From the NCBI GenBank assembly GCA_034231615.1, contig CM067306.1, positions 30,946,617 to 31,010,616 on the forward strand: DNA of 64,000 nt, given 5' to 3'. The notes under the pieces were generated by a model that had not been told where the DNA came from, searched no databases, and was given only the letters and a program-made list of their open reading frames with translations. Position 1 is the stretch's first letter; every line of letters starts with the position of its first letter. Positions 1-11,800 of this stretch are shown in pieces. Made by a program: the position numbers and the translations under genes. The DNA comes from Meghimatium bilineatum (taxonomy: Eukaryota > Mollusca > Gastropoda > Stylommatophora > Philomycidae).

Positions 1-1117
1 GTAAAGAATGCTCTTTTAATCATGGAGCTCTTCCCTTGACTTCACTTATCCAACGATGACAAGAAAAGCGGGAGGGTTGTATGGGTGGGCAGGCTCTCAG
101 TGGGTAGAGTTCACATAGTGCATCTAGCAACAGTCATTGCGACTGTAACATGTGTACTGCATCGTTATCTGCCGTAGGTAAACTCAACAAACTATCGGAC
201 GCCATGTTGTATCAAGGGCTGAACCGATAATCAGTGACATCACAAAATTTCAGATCGGAGCAGAGAAGTGTGATAGTAGACCCGTATCTTAGGAATGTGC
301 CAAATATAGAATGATGTGACATGAAATAAAAGATCCTTATTATAAAATAAATGAGTGATGAATGCAAATAGTGTTTTATAATTGGAGTGACTTGATTGAA
401 CTTCAGACAAAACTATAAGGGCAGACTTAACACTCTGCTGACCAGCAATCCAGAACATACTTATCTCCCATTACCAAGAATGTTCACAAGTTTTTTTAAA
501 AAAATAACAGCGCTGTCTTGAAATATTTGTAGAAAACTGAAATCATGACATAGAGCTTTGAAATTTTGAATATTTCATAATCAATATTTGCTTTCAATGA
601 AGGCATTTTATAAATACCAGAATTATTTCAAGTACATGTTCATATTTATTATAATGCTGAGTGTAATTTTACAATACTTTCAACATATTGGGCACACCCG
701 CAAAAATTTTGAATTATAGAATGTACTCACTAACCATGTTAAAATGCTCTAGTTTATGAGCATGGCCATAGTTAAATGACATGTCCCAGATGATCTATTT
801 TTAATAATACATTGCTAATTTTGCTGTATTACTGAAGCATCATAAAGGTTTTTAGAAACATTGAAGTTGGCCACCAAGTGTATATAATGGAAATTGTGTT
901 GTCATCGAACTTAGTCAGTAACGTGGTCATCTTTTTCAGCTGGTAAGCTGAAATATTAGGACTGTGCAACCTTATAACTTATAACAGAAAAATGAGATCT
1001 ATTTACTAAGACAGTTAGTAACCTACGTCCGATTCTTAGTCTGTGCTTTGGAAGATCCATAATGACATATGTCATTGAGTGGGTAACATTTATCTATCTA
1101 TCCATTCTCTGCTTTTG
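1..1117. other. No gene recognised
   Basis: AT-rich noncoding DNA. I looked here for the first ankyrin exons of the downstream ORP1-like gene and for RT motifs and found neither. The short open frames have no recognisable domain. Confidence 0.5.
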
Positions 1118-1565
1118 ACGTCGCAGGGGATTGAATCAGTTTTTGGGCTATGGCACATTTAGATGCTTGATATGCAGTAATATTGCATAGGTGTCAACTA
1201 GTACAGATTTTTTTTATTGATACGGATTTTGGGCTCCAAAATATAAAAAAATGTTTGTGTAATTTTTTATTTTAAAAAAGGTAATTTGGTGATAAATTAC
1301 AGTGAATAGTGCTAATGTCGACGACATTTTTATCGTGCACATAGTGGAACGTATTAATGAGCGAAAAATTTCTATTTTTAAATTGCTATTTTAGGGCTAA
1401 ATACAGATGTTTTTATTGACATATGGAAATAAATTGTTCAAAATATGGATATATTGTGACGTATCAAAATGTTGGTAACTCCTTCAATCCACTTTCTTCT
1501 TGGTCTCTGCCTCTTGCTATTTCTATTCTCATGTTGTATGCTCTTGTTGCTTGTAACATTTATAA
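1118..1565 (-). mobile_element. LINE fragment, C-terminal RT tail (WIEGVTNIL family)
   Basis: The minus strand reads RPRRKWIEGVTNIL near 1475-1515, the same C-terminal signature as the copies at 30478-31660 and 46316-47110. This is the tail that follows the reverse transcriptase domain in many non-LTR retrotransposons. The DNA also matches those copies in its 3' part (around 1118-1187). The copy is broken by a foreign block at 1190-1461 that the other two copies lack. It is 5'-truncated and dead. Confidence 0.75.
1190..1461. mobile_element. RepF TIR element nested in LINE
   Basis: Begins GGTGTCAACTAGTACAG directly after TA and ends with a decayed inverted end before TA. A second, better preserved copy lies at 9231-9471. 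Comparison with the two other LINE copies shows this block as an insertion. No coding capacity; probably a mariner-type MITE because of the TA target. Confidence 0.6.
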
Positions 1566-1917
1566 CTGCAACAAAACTCACATTGCATCACATTGATCTA
1601 CTGCCTGTGACATTCTAGTGATTGCAATGATGAGAGATGAGCTTGTAAAGAAGACATCGATAGACAGGGAGTTAACAATGGATAATAACGATGTGTCAAA
1701 ACTGCTTCACTAGTGGCTACTAGATGTGGGCACTGTGATTAATGACACATTGTGTCTGAAATGGGGGAATTTGACATTAAACCTGGGACTAGTAAAAATG
1801 GATACCTTAAAGGCAGAAAGTTTAATCAGCTCACCATTAGAAATATTATCATGCACACCTTTCAACATCTGGTGGAACTGATGGCCTATGGATTTTTCTG
1901 AAGTGCAAAAACATTAG

Positions 1918-1977
1918 TTCATAACTTATTATTTCATAACTTATTATTTTATAACTTATTATTTCATAACTTATTTC
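1918..1977. repeat. Short tandem repeat, ~15 bp x 4
   Basis: Four near-identical copies of ATAACTTATTATTTC. The rest of 1566-2180 shows no recognisable feature. Confidence 0.8.
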
Positions 1978-2184
1978 TTCATGATCAAACTTTGTAAGAG
2001 TTATCACATTTTGCCTAATTCATTTATGATCACAAGCTTTCGGGAATTTTTAAACTCAGTATATGTAATCATCATAAACATAGCATACCAACATGACAGA
2101 GAGGGAGGAACAGACAAAGATGTCAGAATAAGAACACAGAAAGCAAGAGGAAACTTTACTGCTTTAGAAAAATTCTAAAATATA

Positions 2185-2599
2185 TGGGAATCAAAAGAAA
2201 TTACATCAAATAGGAAAACTAAGAATATTTAACTCAAATATTAAATCAGTGCTGTTGTATGGCTCAGAAACATGGAGTACAATAAAAGAGACAACAAGAA
2301 AACTACAAATATTCATCAATGAATGTTTGCATAGAATATAAAGTTTGAAATGGTATAAGACTACCAGTGATGACTTATACACAGAACTAAACAAACTCCA
2401 GTGGAGGAAGAACTAAGGAAATGGTGCAGGAAATGAATTAAGAAGATTAGCTGAAAGCATATTGTTATACTGGCATTATTATGGAACTCACTGGGAAAGG
2501 AAAAGAGGAAGACTAAGAAATATCTTGAAGAAAGAATTAGATGCACAAAGGCTTGATAGAATATTGAAAGAGCTGGAAGCAATAGCTAAAGATAGATAA
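2185..2599 (+). mobile_element. LINE fragment, RT C-terminal region
   Basis: The plus strand reads LRIFNSNIKSVLLYGSETW, the conserved stretch just after the RT catalytic core of RTE/CR1-like LINEs. It is followed by an in-frame stop, a frameshift and a charged tail ending RILKELEAIAKDR then a stop. 5'-truncated and inactive. It ends about 125 bp before the first visible exon of the ORP1-like gene, so it lies in an intron. Confidence 0.8.
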
Positions 2600-2723
2600 A
2601 AAACATGATGGGTTTGTTGAAGTCATATGCTCCTCAGGGTGCTTAAAGGTGAATAGATAGTATGTAGTCACATTCTTAAGTTATATTACAAATAATATTT
2701 CTAATTGTTTACCATTCTACCAG

Positions 2724-2868
2724 CTGAGCCAGAATAAAGGTCTAAACATCAACGCACAAGATGCATATGGGAACTCTGCACTTCACTTGGCAGCGATGCG
2801 TGGGCATGGTGCTGTGGCTGTCTGTCTTTTGCAGCATTGCATCGACTCTAACCTCAAAAACAAATCAG
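2724..2868 (+). CDS. OSBPL1A: ORP1-like exon: ankyrin repeat
   Basis: Acceptor TTCTACCAG, donor CAG/GTCTGG (a weak donor). Encodes LSQNKGLNINAQDAYGNSAL and onward through the TPLH-like helix pair to DSNLKNKS. This corresponds to the last ankyrin repeat before the PH domain in ORP1. Ends in phase 1; the next exon restores the Gly codon of KSG, which supports the weak donor. A second AG nine bases on could also serve as acceptor. Confidence 0.88.
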
Positions 2869-5800
2869 GTCTGGCAACATTTAGGGATATTAGAAGCTGG
2901 TACTGTTGTGATGTTTGGAATAGTTTGTTTGTTGTGTCTTTTGGAACTTAACCATTATCTGCAGTACAAACTGTAGTATCAGCTTTGACAACAGTGACAA
3001 ATTAATGATGTCACTAGTTGGTTTTTTTCTTGTATTGGTGATGTTTATGGATGTTGTCTACCATCATGAATGTTATCTTCTTCTTCTTCTGCATTCACTC
3101 TCACATAATCAGCACAAGTATTGATGTGATTTGAGCCAGAGAGGATGAAGTACTTTGTGTTACTAGTTTTACAATGGAGCTGCATTATTTGTCTTTTGCG
3201 CTCATTCTCAAACTCCCACTGGATCTATCTTGTAGTAAGACAATGATCCTACAAGATTTCCAGTAGGATGTAGTCGAGAGAATGGAAATGCCATTTTATT
3301 TGTGCCAATGGCCTGACACATCCATCTTTGGTGGGAAACTTCCATTAAATATGGCAGATAAAAATGAATGTATTTTCCTATTTCTGATATTTTTAGCATT
3401 TTTTCAAATTTCCACTGGATTTCTCTTGTTGCAGGACAGTAGTCTTAGATTTTTCCAGCAGGGTGTAGTCCAGAAAGCAGATATATATTCTGTCCCAGTT
3501 TTATTTAAGCCAATGGCCCAACACATTTGAGTTGGCAGTTCTATCATTGGTAAATTAACAGATTTATTCCTGAAAGCAATGTCAAACTACTCGAGTATTG
3601 TGCCTAGAAATTCTAAATGGATTAATTGCCTCTGAAATTAAATGCCACAGAAGGATGTTTGTGAATACCATGTATATCTATCTATATCCATAAACCTATA
3701 ATCTGTCAGTATGGGTACCACATTGGATGCAGCAATACATACAGTTCTCCAGCTATTTCTATCTTCAACAATGCAGATGAGTAAAGAAAACTATTGACCT
3801 GTCCAGTCCATCTTTGACTGTTCCCTTTTGTAGTGGAAAAATGAGTCAAGAATTGTTAAGAACATTAAATGTGAAAGAAGGTTGACTTCTAAGCAACATA
3901 ATAACAAGAAAACTGAGCGTTATTTAGTCATATAAAGTGGCAGAGAGATAAATAGTGCATCTTGGATGGCCATGTCACCAAGTTCAACTCCTGTCATAGG
4001 CAATTGCGCATCCAGATCGTTCTGAAAGCAATGTCAGCCTACAGAACATATTTATGTTGCCTAAAATATTACTACAACCAAAAAAATTATGGATTGATTG
4101 CTAAATTCTGAATAATCTTCTTTTGCCTTCACTCTCTGACAACCAACTCGAGCGTTTGTATGATTTCTGCCTGGGAGCATGAACGGCTCTTGTTTCACAG
4201 TGGAGCTGCATTATTTTGCACCTTACAGCCCAGCACATTTGTTTTTAGCATGATTCTGAATAGTATATGCTACCAACTTTCAAATGACAGAACAGCTGTT
4301 CAAATGACAGAAAAGCATGGACAAAACCAGTAATGGAAGGCATTCTTGCTCGTAAGATGGAAAATGCTATGAGCAAAAGATATCTCAGAGAGTTTAAACA
4401 AGTCCTTGGCTGTGGTAGGTCAAATTGCCCAAAAAATTCATGAATAGTTCAGAGCATTTGTAAAGAAGACTATGTTCTGAAAAAAATGCCACATTAATTA
4501 AATATTAATATTAGATTATAATATTAGATTAATTAAATTTAAGGCAACAGAGACAGAGGGTGACAAAGTGAGAAAATATTAGACAGTTTGACAACCTGGC
4601 ATGGCAGGGAAACAACAACGACCTTGATACATAATACTGTGGACAGAGAGCTATGGAGAGCCATGACCGCCTACGCCAGCCGGCATGGCACCTGATGATG
4701 ATGATTATATTACCATCATGCCATTATTTGTTCCATGATCAAATATCTACTCTCTCTTTCTCTCTCTCTCTTTCAAAGGTCAGATCTCCAGAATCTTTCT
4801 GTCTCTTGTTTTGATGGTGCACTCTGACAAACTGTATCCTGTCCATCTCATGTTTCCCTCCCATTTGTATCTGCTGACCTCTTGCTCATTGCCTCTTGAC
4901 TCATCTTAAACAATGTCTTCAATGCGGTGTCAAGTATTTTAATATGTTAAATTTGTTTGATTTTTATTTCATGGACTAGATATTAACATCTTTCATTTAA
5001 CTACCTTCTGTCAACCTTCTCCTTGTTACCTTCTGTCACCCTTGTCCTTGTTACCTTCTGTCAACTGTCTCCTAGATACCTTCTGTCAACCTTCTCCTGA
5101 TACCTTCTGTCAACCTTCTCCTGGATACCTTCTGTCAACCATCTCTAGATACCTTCTGTCAACCTTCTCCTAGATACCTTCTGTCAACTTTCTCCTGACA
5201 TCAGAAGCCTAGTACATTCAAGATGTCTCTGCTAGAAGAGGAACTTGTGTATTTTGTTATCAGGGCAAGTGGCATCAGATGTGGCAGACAATTATAAAAT
5301 TAAACAGATTTTAGGACTTCAACCAATCAAAGAGATTCACTCAAAACCACAGCGATTTGAGGGACCACTACTCAAGGTAGGCTTTGTTTTATGCAGAGTT
5401 GTGATGTGTTGTGTATACATTTATCATAGATTAGCTCAGGAAATGATTCTAAGTTGTCTCCCAACTCAGAAAGTAGAGAAACTCATTGTCACCTGTGTAG
5501 ACTAGGAAGCTGACCACACTATATTGGTGATCAAAATCCAACATACTGACATTGTGCTATGCCCAGACTAAGAATAAATGGGTGTGGTAAAAGTTTCATT
5601 TAGGTTTTCATTGTGTTATAAATAGCATACTGTTGAAATTTCTAACTAGTTAACGTCACGGAATTCTGTGGAACACCGATCAAATCAATTTATGCTGTGA
5701 TGTCACATCTTCCGATGCAGACAAGATTTTTTTTTAAACTTAACTTAAGCAGGTTAAATATCACAACTGCTGCATCAGCTAATTTTAAATACTAATTCTA

Positions 5801-8800
5801 ACCCTAATTCAATCACACACTGTGCATGCCTAATCACACTGCAAAGGTTAGGTAATACCACTCAGTAGAATGAAACTAGAACAAGGTTCAAAGTGAAGAC
5901 TCAAAAGAAATGTGTGCCATGGTTTCTTCTCTTTGTCTGCGCATTCTCAAACTTCTGTCGATCAGCAGGATGTGGTCTAGAGACCAGATTTAACTTCATC
6001 ATTAATTACAGGAAGGTCGTGAAATATGCACATTTTCACAAGAAATATCCAGCAAACAAAAGCAAGAAAGAAAGACAAGACACATCCAACTTCAGTACTA
6101 CATTTTGAGTTTTCTTGACAGTGTAAAGGATTGAGTGAGTAGCCAACCCCATTCCCTAAACCTCATTAATCACCTCTTATTACATGCATGGTTTGTTTGT
6201 TTCCATCCACAAAAATTATGAGTAATAACATTTCGTATTTCTTTTGTGTAGTTGATTTAGATAGGTTCTACCAGGTCTGTAGATGGAGGGAGTGGAGTTT
6301 GAAACCCCCTCCAGCAAATCATTTATTTCACAAAGGTCATCAAAAAAAGAAATACGAAAAAGTACAAAAGACATTTTTTTAAGGTAAATCTCCTTCTTTG
6401 AGGAGAACATAACTACAGCCCTGGGTTTTAGAGAGCTTTATTTCATACCCAGAAGGCCCCCAACGTTCAACTGTCTGCAATACTTTTAGAAGAAACGTCT
6501 TTCTCACAGGGGTTAAAATGTAATTGAATAGATGAAGTTTATGAGGGGGTTTAACAACAGGAAAGATTCATTATATAATGTTATCTACTGGGAGTTTGCA
6601 GTTCTATGATGATTGATCTGATTGTCCTCTGATGAGACCTTCCGCATACTGGACTTACTTGGTAGATCTCAATGTTATTATCCTTTCTCTCTGCCTTTCT
6701 CTCTCTTATCCTCTATGCCTTTACAAGCAACCTTTACCAAAGTTACCATATGTAATTTACTGTCTGAATTATGTAACTTGGCGAATTTCTTGTATAGGAA
6801 ATGTCTTAAATCTGATGGATGATGGATTTTAAAAATCTTGTGTATGAATGTTTGCTTACAATATTTTTCAGAAGTCCCGGTTCGTTGGTTATAAGCAAGT
6901 TTGGGTTGTATTAGACAGAGGTGTGCTTTCATACTTTCAGAACAGGTAAGATCAAACATGGTTATTCAATATTACAAAGTTAGGAGATGAAGAAAAAAAT
7001 GAAGATTGTACATTTTCTTATTTTTCTTTGTTCATTCTTATAAACAGGTTAGGAGTGCAAAGGGTACCGCACTGCTCTCAGCGCACCTAGGGTAAGGAGA
7101 TAACTAGGATCCTAAAAGTACCTCGTCATGGTGTACCTTCACTTAGATATGGTGATCTTAAGAGTACACATTGAATCTGGAAAATACAACTTGCGCTAGA
7201 GGTCAGCGTTGTATATGTGAAATTTCTTTTTCTTTCGTTCACTTGAAACATGTCTGTATCTGTAATTCTGTCTCCTGAATAAAAACTTACTGTCTTTTGT
7301 AGTTCATACAGTGGCTCATAGAGCTTTGATTCCAGTGTTTTTTCCTCTGGCCAATATGTCTGCCTCAGCGTTTCATACTCAGAACAATCTTTGAAGTATA
7401 TGTTTGGCACTCTGTGCTGCCTGTCCACATGTACACATTGCCATGTTGCCAATCTTGAACTTTGTGTACATGTGACTGCGGAGTTGCTTGTGTCCTGTTC
7501 TGAGACATAGAATTACAACCTGTTCTGATCTGTTCATAATGTGATAGTCATCTTGTGTTGGTGTTTCTGGCTTTCTTATTGACTTGATCATTTGTTTTTT
7601 CTGATGGTAGGTGATTGGTACATCTCGTTGGTCTTCGGCAGCACCTTTCTTTGCCAGTTTGTCTGCTTTTTCATTTCCTGATATTCCACAGTGAAAAGGT
7701 ATCCCCTGCATGGTTACGCTATACTGGTAAGACAGTTCAGTAGTTTTTGCAAGCCTGTTAGTTTTCCAGACTTGTATGGGAAACAATATAGCGGTAATGA
7801 AGCCACAACTGTCCAGCATGAGACCAACTGATGTAGTGCTGTTCATGCTTGACAACACATAATATCAAACATGTTAAACGAGCCTGACCCAACTCTACTC
7901 TAGAGTTTTTCCTATACTGGAATCTTGCTCTCTGAGAGAAAAGGTTCAGTACCTGACGAGCACATGCATAACTCATATAAGGAGTTCACCTGCAGAATAA
8001 ACTCCTAGTCCCCGGTGCTCCTAAATATGTATATAGACTCAGAATTGGATGAGAGGGTTCATGATGTCGGTGAATGACACCTTGGCTAAGAGGGCAAATT
8101 TTCCCTAGCCCAACTTTTTTTATCAAGTTCTTCCTAAACTGGAACTAGGTTCATGGATGAGAAAATTTTGAGGACCCGATGGAAACAGTCATATTACATG
8201 AGAGTTCACTGGTTGCAGAACACCTTGTTCAAGATAAACGTGAATGCCAAACCTTCTCGGTGTAGAGTCAATACACCTGGCGACAGATAGGATGCCTGTC
8301 ACGGATAGAGACACAGAGACTCAGGACATGACAATCCTTTTGACTTGAACATTTGGTTGCATGCCTGGAGCAATAGAGAAGTTCGGCATAACCAGTAGTC
8401 AATTGGTGGCACGGAATGAGCACAGTGAACCCTATCTTGGCTACAGTGGCTAGGAGCAGTGCATAGGTTGAAACCTACCTTCCTGGAGGTGTGATAGTTA
8501 TTCTCTGTTTCTGTCCTGGGTGGGCCAAAAATCCACAGACTTCCCAGCAATATAATGCCATTTAATGGCATTAGGTCAAAGGGCATGGGCCCATGGACCA
8601 CTGGATCAGCAACCAACCAACCAACCAAAAACAAATGCTATAGACATGTATTGGGTTTCTGTTACCACAGAACATAAGATTAATGTGTTTGTGCATGATA
8701 AAATTAATGTATTAGTGAGTCAACAAGAATGACTGTTAACAGTCATGAAACTTCATGCAAACTCCAGTGACACAGGCATGTGATGAGACATTCCTTAGTG

Positions 8801-11800
8801 ACAATATGTTCTTCAAGATATGGTGGAGGGTGAAAAAAGATTAGGTGGTTAGAAGAGGATGGTTGGATAATATCAAGGACTTGACAGGGTGTTAAGTTTC
8901 CAAAACTCATCAAGATGGTAGAGGATAGAGATACGTGGAAATCTTTCTGTACCAAATATCTCACTGTGACACCACTACGGCCCTGATGGGTTATGGTTTT
9001 ATTATTATTACTATTTTTACCTGATAGTTCTGTTTCTATTTGCCTATTCCATCAGGGGCGATGCATCAACTGGTTCCAGACGTAAAGGAATGAAGTATCT
9101 GGATGAAGCAAAGGTGTTGGTAAGTCACATCTTGTTTTTATCTTCTGGTCGTACTAAGATATGATTATTTTGAAGCTAACCTGTAAACTATGGCACAACA
9201 CATTCCATTCTCTGTACTACATTCTACATAGGTGTCAACTAGTACAGATTTTCCGTATTGATACAGATTTCAGGACAAATAAAAAAGGTAATTTAGTCTT
9301 AAATTTCAATAACTATTACTAATGCAAATGTTTTTAATCTCACATGCACATATTGAATGTATGGATAGGCTAAAAAAAAAAAGGTTTTTTGGTGCTAAAT
9401 ATGGATGTTTTTATTAAAATATGCACAGAAATTGTAAAAAATTATAATTTATGGAAAAATATGTTGACAACTATGCATTCTTCCAATTTTTGAAGTCTAA
9501 GAACTAATGTAGAAAAACAATAGACATTATTTTACTGTTAAAATACACATTTTATGTTCTTCAAAACAAAGCTTCTTTTTCTGTGATCAATTGTTAAACA
9601 GTCCAATATTGGTCATTTATAGGTCAGTTTGTTTTAGGTCCTCTTAGGCAAAATAAAGTGAATCTACCATAGGTCCCCTGAATAGTTTTAGGCAAGTATC
9701 ACAAGATACTAAATTACCATTGACGAAACAGTTGAAACAGTAGAACTTTTACACGTTGCCAGTTGAAACAGGCTATTTTCCATGTTCTTTAGATGTACCT
9801 CTGTTTCCCAGCTTATCGCTCACTCAGGTAGGAAGAATCAATGATAGAAACTCATGATAAAAACTAAACGATGGGTATATTAATTCTCATGTATAATGGA
9901 AACATGTAAAAACAGTTCTAGGCAAAATCTCTCACTATCTTGTAGCTGTCTATTAACTAGTAAATCTGAGCCATGATCTAGTTGTTGGTTGACTTGCACA
10001 ACCCAGGTATATCAACATTCCTAAATTCTAGCTACAATACTTTTAATACTAATCCAACTTTAGGTCTGATCACTCACTTCTGATAACTAATCACTTCCTA
10101 AACTTTGAAAAATAATCTCTATTCTACAAAATGCTTGAATTCACAATCTGTCTCTAACTGGTGAACTCCTTCGTGAATATATGAATGTCACTATTATTTA
10201 GTAATAAATATCTTCATAACTTCATAGTGGCTTGCCTCCATCACTTCTCTGGAATATCTACTTATGGTAATATCAGTAGTCTTGTCGTCCAAAAGAAAAG
10301 TATCTCACTCGGTTGTGTCTATGTCATGTTTATCTGCAGTTTATCTTCTCAAACGTCCTATTCTCAGAAAGAGAAAAATACTCTCAGAGAAAGAGAAGAA
10401 CTGACGAGATCCCCACTCTCCAAGTAAGATGAAACTGCCAAGCTATCCCTCCAACTGAATATGTTTCCTTATTTATACATGTTCCTATCTAAAGCAAGTG
10501 ATAACATTTAATTCCTGACATCATACTTTCTACAATCAATTCACAATATTTGACCTCCTCAAGACTTTCATACATGTCAGCCATTCAGCTTTCTCCAGCT
10601 CACAGAGTAAACAGCTAGATAAACTTCAATGAAAAATGTTCAATCTCTCACAATTTCTTCTTCGCAGACAACTAAGACTGACTCAAGTACACAGACGACC
10701 AAAGCTGACTCAGGATCACACACAAAGACTGACTCAGGATCACAGACTACTAAGTCAGACTCTGGTTTACAGAACGCTAAATTAGACTCAAAGGAAATTA
10801 GAATCAAATTCTCTGATGGTTCATCGCACACTCTCCAACTAGAATCTCCTAATCTGTCTCAGGTAACATTGCAGGTGAGTAGAGAGACAGGTAACTTTAA
10901 AAGGGAAGCATTGGTAGTATAGTGTCTTAAGTCTCTCCCCTCTCACTCCCCTGTCTTCTGGCAAGTAGCTGTGTGGTATGGTAAAGGCAGGATACCATAC
11001 CGACCTGTCATAAATAAAATGTGTTTAGAAGCCAAAATTGGATGAGGTATTCATGATGTCAGTAAAGAAAACCTCGGTTAAGAGGACGAACTGTATAACT
11101 TGCTAGTGCTTTCTATTGTGTTATATGGTTGTGAGAGTTGGATGCTCACTGTGGACATGGGGAGAAGATTGTAGGAATTTGAATACAAGTGTCACAGATG
11201 AATTCTCCACATCTCCTATAGAGAACATAAGACAAATTTGTACATAAGAAATAAAATAGAGAGATATATATACAGGTTCTCAAGAACCATTACTTTCAAT
11301 AGTGAAATGACAAAAACTTGCATCGTTTGAACATGTATGCTGACATTATTTCTTGATAAAAACAATACTACAGGGAACCGTCTAAGGTGAAAGAATCAGA
11401 GGAGGAAATACAAAACCATGGACAGACAACATCAAGGACTAAACAGTCAGGATTTTTTCTCAATCATCCGCATCACCGATATAAATCGTTGAAGGATTCT
11501 TGATTAGAAACTAGCATCATAGCAGGCGGGGTATTCCCATAAGTGATCAGCTCTCCGTTCCAGCAATGATTTCCTATAACATGTTCGCCCATGCCACAAT
11601 GCTAGGTTGTCACGCATCTTCTCTCTTGGTCTTTCCCTAAACCTCTTGCTCTTCAACTTGCCTGTTGTTACAATGTGTTCCATCTTTCCTCTTCTCATGT
11701 GTTCAAAAAATGTGGACTGTCTCTTTCTGATGCGAGTAAACAGCTCTCTTTTTTTAATTAACTTCTTTCAAGATATCTTCATTACACTTTTTATCTGTCC

